Source of the DNA: Margaritifera margaritifera
Taxonomy: Eukaryota > Mollusca > Bivalvia > Unionida > Margaritiferidae
Direction: 5' to 3'
Assembly: GCA_029931535.1 (NCBI GenBank)
Contig: JAQPZY010001419.1
Location: 1,768,501-1,832,500, forward strand
Length of the DNA stretch: 64,000 nucleotides
The notes under the pieces were generated by a model that had not been told where the DNA came from, did not search any database, and saw only the letters and a list, made by a program, of their open reading frames with translations. Below are positions 16,896 to 28,719 of the stretch, piece by piece; position 1 is the first letter of the stretch; every line of letters starts with the position of its first letter. Both the position numbers and the translations under genes were made by a program.

Positions 16896-16897
<2 letters not shown>

Positions 16898-17586
16898 TTT
16901 ACTTCTAAGATGATTGATTATTCTATAGCTGTAAGTGTTCCTTAAATCTTTTCTCATCTTTCAGGTTTAAAGCTTCTGATAACCTTCAGTACCAAGAATT
17001 GCTTAACGGTCTAAAAAATTTCTGCTACAAACGCTTGCTTCAATGTATGGATATTTCCCTTTGTTTGTTGGTTTGTTAATATTGTTGATGGAAAATTAAA
17101 TAAATTAGTTTTTTTGCTCAGATGACTTTTCCATGTCAAGGTCGCTCTCCTCAAATAGATGAAATGAACTTCCGGTTACTATTGAAGCTTCTGGACATCT
17201 CCAATGTCCAGGTATATAACAGATCGGTCACACAGTATCGAGCTGGAACTTGCTGTGTGCTGCTAACGTACGGAAAAGTAACAATGATTCCGAATACGCA
17301 AGGTTCGAATTAAAGTGGTAATAAATTATCATTTCTAAGGAAGGAGGATTTAATTTTCTTTTTACATTCAGGAAAGATTACATCACGCTGTATAAATTCG
17401 TGTATTTAACGGAGATCAGCTCAATACCCTTTCGATTAATTCGTTCCAACGTTATCATGTAATAAACGATGTATCAACAACGAACGTACATTTTACGTTC
17501 TTCCTCTGTGATTTATTATATGGGGTCGAGTACCTCCCGAAAACTTTACTCCCATCAATTCGGGACATGAAGTCTTCACCATTCAC

Positions 17587-17631
17587 GTATGTATGTATGT
17601 ATGTATGTATGTATGTATGTATGTATGTATG
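17587..17631. repeat. (TATG)n microsatellite
   Basis: About eleven units of the tetranucleotide. Confidence 0.97.
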
Positions 17632-17679
17632 ATCCATGGAAAACAAATATAAGTTGTAATTGTTTAATTTTTAATAAAG

Positions 17680-17681
<2 letters not shown>

Positions 17682-17741
<60 letters not shown>
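17682..17741. repeat. (TA)n microsatellite
   Basis: About 60 bp of TA. The equivalent array in copy 2 is at 24485-24545. Confidence 0.97.
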
Positions 17742-17744
<3 letters not shown>

Positions 17745-20063
17745 TTTCATCTGAGTGCAAATTAATGACATGTTTTAAAACCTTTTAGGGGTGTTTGCAT
17801 TTGTCAGTGGAGTTACTAAGTATCCAGCAGTATTTTGGAAGTACGAAGTGTTGTGTACCCTACCTGACTCTTCAATTAGCTTAAGTTACAAATCTTTTGT
17901 ACAATGACCGCTATTCACTTTGGCAAGTAAGTAATAATTATTATCGGCTAGATTTGAAATTTGTGTTAAATAGGAATTAGAGATGGGAAGAACTCCTCCA
18001 AGTTCTCTTTACCTGCACTTACTTTTTGATTTTACAGTGACCTATACAGAGATGCTGTGTAAGAGCGAATTTTAAATAACATAATTTTATTCTTAATTTC
18101 AAAGCAAATATTGAAAAATATGATGTAGGAATTAATATGTAGGGAAACTATATAAAATATATGACAAGATCAATTGATAATAATTTCCCAGATGAAAAGC
18201 TTGTAGGAACGATAGGAACGCCATATGTGTGATTCCCTTATTGTGTGTAATGCTAGCTGCACCAAGCAGAATCGTCGTTACTGTCTAAGAAAAGGCTTAG
18301 AGGACGCTAGGGTATTGTCCAAGGGAAGTTATTCGGAAATTTTCTATTCCAAAATTACAAACGATCGCCTAACGAGGTCACATTAATACGCATGCTCCCA
18401 GCGCTATGGGGAGAGACCGTGTGTTCTAATGGCATTATTCCTGATTCAAAATAATAAATGAATAAGTAATAATTAAGCAGTTATAAAACATTTTTTTTAA
18501 ATATTGTCTGGTTATGCATCATTATCATATTATTTTTATTATTATAATTATTAATTTTATTGCCTTTTTTGACTGTTCGGTTGGTATTATCATATCAGTC
18601 ATCTTTGATCATACCACTCCAGTCATAGAGAGGAGTTTTAAGATAAGTGTAAAACTACTCTAGTTGATTTTCATTTTCCCCGTGAGTATAAAAGTTATAG
18701 CTCTTCCAACATCTTATTACTTCTTTGTAAGCTTTCTTTTTACCACTAAGAACTTTCATGAGATCAAAGGCAGACACCGCAAACTGCAGATTCCCATGTC
18801 AATAGCAAAATGCAATAATGTAATGAAGCATGCAGTGATCATCAATTGATAATACAGATTATTAAGACGAGAGAGCATAAAAAAGCCAGCCAGCTTTCAC
18901 CCAACCGGAAATAAGGCACATATTTGTTGGTTCTTGTTTAATCCTTGAAGTGTCGTCTGCTTTTGCTATTCAGTATGAAAGAACAACAGAAATAAACTTA
19001 TCTGCGTTGATGTAACAGGAAAAGACATATATTTCAACAAATGTCATTGACTATCTCAAGAGAAAAGAATGATATAACATTTTTTCTTCCGATAAGCAGG
19101 CAACGTTTGACATTCATTAATGTAGGTCTCGGTTACCATTTTACATGGTTCATAGAACCGCATATTGAAACGATTCGGCTAATTGTTTCAGAGCTTTTTT
19201 TAAAAAAGTTGCGAGTAGAGAAAAACCGCAGGAAAAAAGAAAATAAGTACACAAATTAAAGTGTATCAGTGTATGAACGGAAACATTTTTCTCGTTATAG
19301 CTATGGTTGTATCCAAGCATTCTCGTTATAATTATGGTTCTCAGATAATTAGTTCTTTAAAGATAGTACATGCAAATGAGACTATCAATCACATGCAATA
19401 TGAATTGATCTTCCATTTTAGTGCATTTAGCTTTGGACATTACCAACATATGGTTTATATTAAAAGTTAGATAGTCTAAAGGAATTTTTAATATGAGCTA
19501 AACTAGTCAATTTCATATAAAACTGATATAGGTCACACTACATGGGAGCTTTCGTCCTGCCAGTTTCTTCGTCAGAATCCCGATGCGATGATCTTTCCGA
19601 TGGTCGCTGCAATTACGCAGAGTATTATATTTCAGAGCATTTCAGATGTCGCTTCCAGCTCCATGGAATTAGTTTCTCCGTTATATCAATGTTAAGACTG
19701 AAGTAATTACATGGTTCACGGAAGGATTGGAAACTAAAAGCTAAAAAGGAAAATTTCTAAATTTTCCTTAATTATACAGATGAATCTCAGCAGCCGTCCG
19801 CATCATCCTTGTGATGTTGACAAGCTTTCCATTCCATACAATATATTGTTTATTCAAAGGTGTGCCTATAGTTCCAAAATCACTTATGTGCTGCATTAAT
19901 TTATAAAAGTATGCGATTTGTGTAAGAATATTCTTTTATCTTTCAGGGCATTTGTAAGAGAGGTCCCTTAATTAGACCTATCATCGATTCGGTCAGTCAA
20001 CATGTTATTGTTTAGCTACTATTCAGCGTCTTTCGAGGTAAGATGTAATTGTGTTTGTCTGGG

Positions 20064-20074
20064 TGGATGGATGG

Positions 20075-20109
<35 letters not shown>

Positions 20110-20120
20110 AATGGATGGAT
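20064..20120. repeat. (GGAT)n microsatellite
   Basis: Near-perfect GGAT tetranucleotides with single-base interruptions. Confidence 0.95.
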
Positions 20121-20149
20121 TGATAGTACCTGTAACGTGTTTTGCAACG

Positions 20150-20545
20150 ATTTTTCCCAACCGTTTCCATATCGTTTCTGATCGTTTCAGTCGCCAATCG
20201 TAACGTTGTCGTTTCGCACCGCTTCTAACCGTTCATATAGCATACCGTTTCAAGATTCCGTTTCGGCGTCTCACAACCTGCGATTATTGTAATTTGGTTT
20301 TCTGTTTTAATTCAACTTTTAATATAATCTTCGTAAATATTATCAAAGCGAGTATAAGTTCTATCAATTTAAAATATTCGTCAATGTAACCGGGTTAGCG
20401 TACCGTTTCGTACCATACTGTATCGTTATACAGTCTTCCCAATCGTACCGTCTCGTCTTCGTACGGTTTCCAACCGTTTTCGTACCTTACAGTACTGTTT
20501 GCGCACTGTATCGTCTTCGTACCGTTTCCAATATTTTTCGAGAAA
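20150..20545. repeat. Degenerate 'cgtaccgtttc' short-unit repeat
   Basis: Variants of a 10-12 bp word (accgtttc, cgtaccgt, caaccgttt) recur many times. A gap from 20290 to 20390 interrupts them. A shorter form is present in copy 2 at 28432-28500. Confidence 0.6.
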
Positions 20546-20553
20546 GGTTACAA

Positions 20554-20602
20554 AGTATGTATGTATGTATGTATGTATGTATGTATGTATGTATGTATGT
20601 AT
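20554..20602. repeat. (GTAT)n microsatellite
   Basis: About twelve units. It marks the right edge of duplicated block copy 1. Confidence 0.97.
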
Positions 20603-20841
20603 ACTAGTAATGCAAGTGCGACTGAATAAGCAATCTATATTTTCAGTCGTAAATTCACGGATATGCATGGTCTGTCTTTTGTTTTCTTAGTAAATAACAC
20701 ATACAGTGTTAAGAAAGCGTAATTTTCATTCACAAAATTAATTTAATTCATTAAAAAATTAATTTAATTAATTAAAAAATAGTGTCTATCGCATACTAAG
20801 AAGGCCATATGAACAAACACAGATAAATCACATTCTCTGTT

Positions 20842-21005
20842 TTATATGTTCAATTTTTCGCTCGTCACTGTGCTAGAAAAAGTGTTTGTCTCTATCATGT
20901 GTTGACATGTTTTGCACCTTTTATCACCACAGGGCCCATATGAGCCATTATGGTCCTGGATTGTGATTGTCATGAACTTTACTCTGACTAGGATGTCTAC
21001 CGCAA
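20842..21005 (-). pseudogene. Zinc-finger linker of a Penelope-like element (inverted)
   Basis: The minus frame holds 'DILVRVKF', then 'YGPCGDKRCKTC', then 'TFSSTVTSEK'. This is the conserved linker between RT and GIY-YIG in Neptune-type Penelope-like elements, with a C-x4-C-x2-C cluster. The genuine match begins near 21000. The codons before that, at the 5' end of the minus frame, belong to DNA past the inversion joint. Toward 20842 the frame degrades into stops. Confidence 0.7.
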
Positions 21006-21009
21006 AAAC

Positions 21010-21300
21010 CTTAGAGAGATTTAAGATTTGCTGTTTCATTATGTCGGAGAAACCGAAAAACTACACAAAAGGATTAATCTCTACAGATCTGAGTGGATAA
21101 CAAAGAAGCTGGAGAGATGTCTAGTAACAGAACACTTCTCTTTCCCTGGCCATACTTTAAGTGACATTCTACTAATTGCAATTGCCCACAATCGTAACTG
21201 GAGTTCCGAAACCAGGAAATAAAAGGAATGTTACTGCATACGCCACCTAAGAACACTGAAACAAATACTCCAAACGAGCACCCACACGCAAATGCAATAA
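21010..21300 (+). pseudogene. GIY-YIG endonuclease domain of a Penelope-like element
   Basis: From about 21037 the frame reads 'HYVGETEKLHKRINLYRSEW', then 'VTEHFSFPGHTLSD'. These are the YVGxT...R and the C-terminal EHF-GHT blocks of the GIY-YIG domain in these elements. The domain makes the target nick for retrotransposition. A stop at 21220 cuts the frame, and the downstream 'IRHLRTL' remnant of the family's WIRxLxTL block is still readable. Dead fragment. Confidence 0.75.
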
Positions 21301-21704
21301 AATAAAACAATTATCTGTTTAGAGTCCGTATCTTTCTTAATTAAATAATTCGTTAATTTAGTTCCTGATTCATTTACTTGCCTATAATTACTATTTTTGT
21401 GTAGTTCTTGTTGGTATTATTAGTATAAACTTTGTAGTTATTGTTAATAAATAGACAATGAGTTAACCGGGATATAATCCACGACTACATAATTTTATAT
21501 TAAGAAATATATGTCGTTTATGCTCCTCCTTTTGTAGGTCAATATCAACTAGATTGCCATTTTATCATTGGAGTTCAAACCAACAAGCCGCGATATCCAC
21601 AACTTGTAAATACTACTTCTATTATATCTATAATCATGTACAGTTTTGTAAATTCAAAGTTTTCTTTTGTGTTAATTGTTAGTCTTATTTGTCTCTGATT
21701 TGTA

Positions 21705-21746
21705 ATTGCCTTTGACAAAGACGCAATAAGAGTCGAAATAACTTAC
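21705..21746 (+). ncRNA. Degenerate hammerhead-ribozyme-like motif
   Basis: 'tttgacaaagac', a short variable stretch and 'gtcgaaataac' copy the layout of the hammerhead core (CUGANGA - stem II - GAAA) that sits in Penelope-like non-coding tails. The stem-II arms GAC/GTC pair. The CUGAUGA box carries substitutions, so activity is unlikely. Confidence 0.35.
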
Positions 21747-23628
21747 GCTTGATACTAGTTTTGCACTGCTATATATAAACCAACACCTAAAGAATTTCAT
21801 CTTCTACTTTCCTCGTCATTATCTACTTTTCTTCTTTATTTTCATTCCTTTGTACATGATCTTGTACCTTTCTTAGTTCTTCGTATATACTCCAGTAAAC
21901 CTATTGTTATATTATATTTTTTGTACAGGAAAGTTGTGTTTAAGTTGTGGGAACTTTTTACCATCCCAATTACCTTACTTCTACTGCAATAAATACAAGT
22001 TTAGACCAATGTAATCTTGAACATAAGATTGTCTCCATTCCATTTATATAAAATACCATTTTAAATTAAACCGGAATCAGACAATTTACTCGTAATAATG
22101 TCTGTCCTAATTGCAAAACGGTTACCAGCTATTGGCTTTTCCAACACCGACTAAAATTCGTGTAAGTCAATCAAATACATTCCTTCCACTCAACAATGGC
22201 GATGCTGAAGAACATTAAGAATTTTATATATCTGGCTTCCTCAAGACTACAGCACGAAGACTACAACTTGCACTCCAAAACAGACGCTTTATTTAATATA
22301 TTGCCGAAGAGAGAATGTTTACTATTATACATTCCATAGGACAATAGCGATCATTTGCAGACGTAAGAATTTACTTTGAAAATTTATTGCTATTTTATTG
22401 CGCAGATATATATCATTTTAATAGAAACGGGATTGTAAAAAGGTTACACTGCATTGTCTAATGGCGATATGTTCGTCTGTTCAGGATCACAAATACTATA
22501 TACTGACATATCATCCACGATGAAATTTGCGTAGTGCAACTGAATATATTACACCCGTGCTTTCTATTATGGCATAATTATGGTAGATTAGAGGTAGTAT
22601 AGCAAAGGGTTTTATTTTATTTTTATTTTTTTTAATTTTTTTTTTAATTGGGGAGGGGGCGGGAAATAAACCCGAACTGAACAGTATAAAAGAAATATTT
22701 CATTTTTAAATGTGGCAATCCAGTACTGATATAAATCAAATTATTAGGAATTTTTCAAGTTACTCTCTTACACATGACATAGCATGGAGGATCAGTAATT
22801 TCTACTCTATGACGTATGTATTCTAACATAATCTCTGATTTCAAATGCAGACTTTAAATGGTCGACGCCAAATTTTGAAGCTTTGTTGTCATTTTACTGC
22901 AGAAATTCGTGGTCTGAATCAACAGCAGATTTAAGCAACTCTGTTCATGTATGTTTTTGAATGGGAACTGAATAAATGTCGTCCATCTTGATTGTGTACA
23001 ATCTTACATAATGCAAAACTACAATTTCAGCTTCAGACTGAGGTAACTTTGAATTTCAGCCGCATTTTTTTATCTACGACAAGTTGAAGTACCCTGTTCT
23101 GTAGAGAGAACCCAAATGGCACACACCAATTTCGACAGCAACACATTGATCAACCATGGTTCACACAGATGATATATCTCTATCCTGATTTCCTACACAT
23201 TTGCATGCATCCTAATTTGAGGCAGATTTTAAGTATAACACTTTCAATCAAACCAATTGCCCAAATTGTTGTGTGCTGTCTGAATCGCAGAACTTCAGGG
23301 TGACCATTAACTTTAGGGCGGGGGACGGGAGGATGTGACGTGTATTTCTTTTAGTAGGTGAACTTCAGAGGCACATACGGATATACAAATTTACTATAAT
23401 AAACATGAATTACTTACTTATATCCAGTTTACAGTTAAACAGCAGTTGAAAGAGATTTTGTATAAACCATATTGGCTATATTAACAGTTTAGACTCTCAA
23501 ATAAAGTAACATAACCAACATATGGCAAGCATTTAAACAGAGTTATATTTAACGAGTAAATTGGTGTACCAGGTAGCTGTAAAATGTTATGTGTTCACAG
23601 GGCTGAATATAAGTGAAAACAATATTCT

Positions 23629-23633
<5 letters not shown>

Positions 23634-23714
<81 letters not shown>

Positions 23715-23749
23715 TATATATATAAATATATTCTTTAGTTCTATATAAG

Positions 23750-23788
<39 letters not shown>
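23634..23788. repeat. Two (TA)n arrays
   Basis: TA arrays at about 23634-23708 and 23755-23788, separated by a short AT-rich stretch. Confidence 0.95.
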
Positions 23789-23791
<3 letters not shown>

Positions 23792-24482
23792 TTCTAAGAT
23801 GACTGATTATTTTATAGCTGTAAGTGTTCCTTAAATCTTTTGTCATCTTTGAGGTTCAAAGCTACTGTTAACTTTCAGTAATAAGAATTGCTAACGGTCC
23901 AAACAATTTCTTCTACAAACGCTTGCTTTAATGTATCGATATTTCCTTTTGTTTGTTGGTTTGCTAATATTGTTTTTTGCTCAGATGACTTTTCCATGTC
24001 AAGGTAGCTCTCCTGAAATGGATGAAATGAACTTCCGGTTATTCTCTCTCCACGGTCCAGGCATATAATAGATCGGTCACACAACATCGAGTTGTAACTT
24101 GCTGTGTGCTGTTAACGTATGGAAAAGGAACAATGATTCCGAATACGCAAGGTTTGATTTAAAGAGATTATAAATGATAATTTCTAAGGAAGGATGGTTA
24201 CATTTTCTTTTAACATTCAGCAAAGATTACATTGCGCTTTAATAAATTCATGTATTCTACGGGGATCAGCTCAATTCCCTTTGCGTTAATTCATTCCAAC
24301 ATTTTACGTTCTTCCTCCGTGATGTATTATATGGGGGTTCAGTGCCTCCCGAAAAATGTGCTCCCATCAATTCGGGACATAAAGTCTTCACCGTTCACGA
24401 ATGCAATCATGTATGTATACATGTATGTATGTGTGCATGATACATGGAAAACAAATGTAAGACGTAATCGTTACATTTTAAG

Positions 24483-24484
<2 letters not shown>

Positions 24485-24545
<61 letters not shown>
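24485..24545. repeat. (TA)n microsatellite
   Basis: About 60 bp of TA, orthologous in position to 17682-17741. Confidence 0.97.
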
Positions 24546-24550
<5 letters not shown>

Positions 24551-24555
24551 TATAA

Positions 24556-24785
24556 AAAAAATATGGTTTTCATCAAGCAAGGAAAGTTTATTGGGTTTAT
24601 GGCAACTTTCATGGATAGCCAGCCACTGGAGAGGACATATTGGAGATTTATAGAAAGATGACTCCTGAAGAAATGTTAATTCTATAAGAGAAGTGATACA
24701 AGGGAAAAGTGGCCTTGATACAACGTGTGGCTGAAAAAGGCAAATTACCCATATCGGAGATATTACAATATTTAGTGTGTTTCTC
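24556..24785 (+). other. Copy-2-specific ~230-bp segment
   Basis: This sequence sits between the TA array and 'gtgcaaattaat', where copy 1 has only 'gaatttcatctga'. One plus frame reads coding-like (for example 'EDILEIYRKMTPEEMLIL', then 'GKVALIQRVAEKGKLP') with two internal stops. I do not recognise it. It may be a transposon or gene-fragment insertion. Confidence 0.4.
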
Positions 24786-25282
24786 AGTGCAAATTAATAA
24801 CATATTTTAAAACCTTTGTTGGTGTTTGCTTTTGTATGTGGAGTTACTGAGTATCCAGCAGACATTTCGGAACTACGAAGTGTTGTGTAACCTACCTGAC
24901 TCTTCAATTAGCTTAAGTGACAAATCTTTTGTACAATGACCGTGTAAGGGTGCAAATTTCTGTCGATGTATTTCGCAGAGCACATTAGTTTGGCAGATAA
25001 CAATTAATTAGATTTATGAGGAAAGGTACCATATTAAAGGGCTAGACTGCGATGGTTTTAATGTCCCTGTTTGGGGCGAGATTGATTCTTATTTAAGCCT
25101 TCATTGTATAACGGTCGGACATAAGGTTAATTTGGGTCTAGGTATCGAAAATGCAAAGTTGAGAGGATGCAGAGACTATTCGTAAAGCCAGTTGGAGTTC
25201 TTTTATCTTTTGAAATTTTCCAGAATCAGTTATTTAAATAGCGCGCGAAATCAAGAGGGTTCCGTTAATTACGATGGGCGTG

Positions 25283-25295
25283 TATTTATAAAAGG
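25283..25295 (+). promoter_or_regulatory. TATA-box-like site in the putative LTR
   Basis: 'tatttataaaagg' is a strong TATA match about 340 bp into the insert, fitting a U3 promoter. Function is inferred from position only. Confidence 0.35.
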
Positions 25296-26124
25296 CGGTA
25301 GATATGTTGAATCCTGATCGGCTACGCTAAATAAGGGATGTGTTTCCCAGACGAAATTTCATGTTTTAAATATTCCACATTGCAAAATTTAATCAGTCCA
25401 AGTTCCTGCGAAAGGCTGGAAGAAGCTTGACTCCGAGCAGAATAAGACGAAATTCTCTCGTATAAACAATTGTTCAAGGGACAGGTGTCTGGAAGTTGAG
25501 GGACACAATTCTGGCGGTAGAAGCGAGCGAGTCTTGAAAGCACAAGGTATCTGCATCGATCTCGCGTAATTCGTTGATACCAATATAATTATTTGATTGA
25601 ATTTATTTGTTTAAATTCGTAGATGTATTTTCTTTAGATGAGATCGACGAATTGTTTGAATTTGTCGTCTTGATTGTTATAGGAATCATGTATTCTAAGA
25701 ATTTCATGCATTGCTTTATTTAATATGAGTTGTGAGAATCTTGTGTGAATTTTCCTGTCTTAGATGATATGCAAAATATATGCGAAAGAGTTGAGTGAGT
25801 ATTCACTGCCACTAATGTAGTTAAGCCATGAAGTGAATTTCATTGATTCATTTATTTAATTAAGACGTGAACTAAAACTGTTATGTCTCGTGTGATGTTA
25901 GAGTGTAGTTAGAGATGAAAAAGCGATTAGAAAGTACATTAATCTTCTGAAACTAGGTTTTTTTATCGTCTGTCAGGTTAGGCCTGACCAGAGAGCCTTT
26001 GGTATCTGTTTGAATTCCGATAGGACAATATCTGACGTAACGAGAGTGGGGTAATATTCTACTCTCCAGATGGAAATCTGACGGGATATTTAGGTTGCTT
26101 CTTGTTTATTTTAAGGGTAAATAG

Positions 26125-26178
26125 CTCCACCTACCTACCCACCTATCTATCCACATATCCACCTACCTAACTACCTAC
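26125..26178. repeat. (CTAC/CCAC)n-like tract
   Basis: Imperfect tetranucleotides 'ccacctacctac' and 'ccacctatctatccac' inside the putative LTR. Confidence 0.8.
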
Positions 26179-28533
26179 AAAGCCAACCATCGATGCATGT
26201 ATAAGGATCAACGTAGAGGGTAGAGAGAAGAGGCATCCCACACAAAGTTTGAGAACCGAAAGAGGCTGGATAAGAAAGAGAGAGAAGCATAAAGGGGAGA
26301 ACATCAACCTTGACCTGACAGCAACGTTGAATTGGAAGTGACCAGCAATAACAAGGTTATGCAGGCATGCTCGGCAATTGATTCGATTGTTCACTCGATT
26401 CCATGATGAACTAAGTCTATCGTTTTAAACAGATCGTCTAATTACATAATTATATTTGTGTTGAAATTCGGTAAAAGATTTCAAAAAGAAGTGTATCTTT
26501 CTAATGTTATGTATTATTTCAATTTGTTTTATGTAATTGATTAAATAGTTATATTTCCTGTACGGGGGATCGTGTTATTCTGTTCTATATATCTGTTCAG
26601 ATCTCTATTTATCCCATCTATAAAATTTCATATTTTATTTCACTATTTACTCCATCCGGACAATAACACCGAGGTCGATCATCCTCTAGATAACGATAAC
26701 CAACCAAATCGTACACCTGTTACGAGAGGTGCGTAAGAGACCGCTGTTCACTTTGGCAAGTCAATAATGACTATTGTCGGCTGTGTAAGAGCGACTTTTA
26801 AATAACATAATTGTTCTTAATCTCAAATCAAAAATTTTAAAATATGAGATAAGAATTATATATAGTAAAACTATATAAAATATATGACAAAATCAATTGA
26901 TAATAATTTCGCATATCAAAAGCTTATAAAAACAATAGGAACGCAGTATGTGTGATTCCCTTATTGTAATGCTGGCGGCACTTATATAAGTAGAATAGTT
27001 GTTACTGTCTAATAAAAGGCTTAGAGGATGCTAGGGTATTGTCCAAGCGAAGTTATTTGGAAATTTTTCAAAATTACAAACGATCGCCTAACGAGGCTAT
27101 ATTAAAAAGCACGCTCCCAGCGCTATGGACAGCGACCGTGTGTGCTTTTTGCATTCTTCCTGATGCAAAATAATAAATGAATAAGTAATAATTAAGCAGT
27201 TTTCGAAACATAAAAAAACTATTGTCTGTTTATTTTTATTTTTATTTTTTATATTATTATAATTATTATTTTATTGCCTTTTTTGACTGTTCAGTTGGTA
27301 TTATCATATCAGTCATCTTTGATCATACCACTCCATGTCATAAAGAGGAGTTTTAAGATAAGTGTAAACTACTCTAGTGGATTTTCATTTTCCCCGTGAG
27401 TATAAAAGTTATAGCTCTACCAACATCGTATTACATCTTTGTAAGCTTTCTTTTTACCACTAAGAACTCTCATGAGACCAGTTCAAAGGCAGACACCGCA
27501 AACTGCCGATTCCCACGTCAATAGCAAAATGCAATAATGTAATGAAGCATGCAGTTATCACCAATTGACTATACTGATTATTAGGATGAGAGAGCATAAA
27601 ATAAGCCAGCCAGCTTTCACCCAACCGGAAATAAGGCACATAATTTGTTGGTTCTTGTTTAATCCTTGAAGTGTCGTCTGCTTTGCTATTCAACATGAAA
27701 GAACAACAGAAATAAAATTATCTGCGTTAATGTAACCTGAATAGACATATATTTCAACAAATGTCATTGACTATCTCAATAGAAAAGAATGATATAACAT
27801 TTTTTCTTCCGATAAGCAGGCAACGTTTGACATTCATTAATGTAGGTCTCGGTTACCATTTTTACAGGTTTCATAGAACTGCATATTGAAACTATTAGGC
27901 AAATTTTTCTCAGAGCTTTCTTTGAAGAGTTGCATGTAGAGAATAACCGCAGAGCAAAAAAAAAAAACAAAAAAAGAAAAAAGAATAAAGTACACAAATT
28001 AAAGTGTATAAGTGTATGAACGGAAACAGATTTTTCTCGTTATAATTATGGTTGTATCCGAGTATTCTCGAATAATTAGTTCTTTAAAGATTGTACATGC
28101 AAATGAGACTCTCAATCACATGCAATACAAATTGAGTTTACATTTTGGTGCATTGTAACTCTGGACATTACCAACACATGGCTTATATTAAATGTTATAT
28201 AGTCTACAAAAAAATAAATTTGAGCTAAACTAGTCAATTTCATATAAAACTGATATAGGAGGTCACACTACATTGGAACTTTGGTCCTACCATTAATTTC
28301 TTCGTCAGCATCCCGATGCGATGGTCTTAGCGATGGTCACTGCAATTACGCGAAGTATTATATTTCAGAGCATTTCAGATGTCGCTTCCAGCTCCATGGA
28401 AATAGTTTCTCCGTTATATCATGCTGTTGTTTCGTACCGCTTGTAACCGTTCATCTATCATACCGTTTCAAGATAGTTTCCCGTCTACGTACCGTTTCCA
28501 ATATTTCGAAAAAGGTTACAAATACTGTATGTT

Positions 28534-28560
28534 ATGTATGTATGTATGTATGTATGTATG

Positions 28561-28590
<30 letters not shown>
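28534..28590. repeat. (TATG)n microsatellite
   Basis: About fourteen units. It marks the right edge of duplicated block copy 2. Confidence 0.97.
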
Positions 28591-28592
<2 letters not shown>

Positions 28593-28613
28593 CTGGTGAT
28601 TCCATTCATCCGT

Positions 28614-28718
<105 letters not shown>

Positions 28719-28719
28719 T

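Larger units (their letters stand above)
15709..20602 (+). repeat. Duplicated block, copy 1 (~4.9 kb)
   Basis: Many anchors recur in the same order in copy 2 (22159-28590). Examples are 15713/22163 (gtcaatcaaatacattcctt), 16740/23080, 17122/23985, 17756/24789, 18180/26905 and 18664/27370. Similarity looks high between indels. Copy-1-only sequence lies at about 17945-18055, 19690-20210 and 20265-20515. Both copies end in a TATG microsatellite. No coding domain is recognised inside, so the block may be a non-coding segmental duplication or a large non-autonomous element. Confidence 0.85.
20842..21780 (+). mobile_element. Penelope-like element fragment, 5' part inverted
   Basis: The two halves of a GIY-YIG-type Penelope-like ORF2 C-terminus are present in opposite orientations. 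The zinc-finger linker is on minus (20842-21005) and the GIY-YIG nuclease is on plus (about 21010-21300). A 3' non-coding tail with a degenerate hammerhead-like motif follows to about 21780. In a normal element the linker lies immediately upstream of GIY-YIG on the same strand, so the 5' segment has been inverted. The reverse transcriptase is absent (5' truncation). Boundaries are approximate. Confidence 0.7.
24943..26738 (+). mobile_element. Putative solo LTR (1796 bp) with 5-bp target duplication
   Basis: Copy 1 reads 'acaatgaccgctattcactt' (17901-17920) without interruption. Copy 2 reads 'caatgaccg', then this insert, then 'gaccgctgttcac', so GACCG (24938-24942 and 26739-26743) is duplicated. 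The insert starts TGTAAGGGTGC and ends GGTGCGTAAGA, consistent with TG...CA ends in which the final CA has become GA. A TATA-like box lies at 25283. No gag, pol or primer site is seen, as expected for a solo LTR. The length is large for an LTR, so another element type with 5-bp duplications remains possible. Confidence 0.6.
22159..28590 (+). repeat. Duplicated block, copy 2 (expanded to ~6.4 kb)
   Basis: Same orientation and order of anchors as copy 1 (15709-20602). Copy-2-only DNA lies at about 23175-23640 (between 'ggttcacaca' and the TA array), 24556-24785, and 24943-26738 (putative solo LTR). Several copy-1 segments are missing here. The block ends at the TATG array 28534-28590. Confidence 0.85.

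Noticed and set aside
25283..25543. Protein-coding gene downstream of the TATA-like box
   Set aside because: The frames there are short, on minus, and show no motif. The TATA fits an LTR promoter better.
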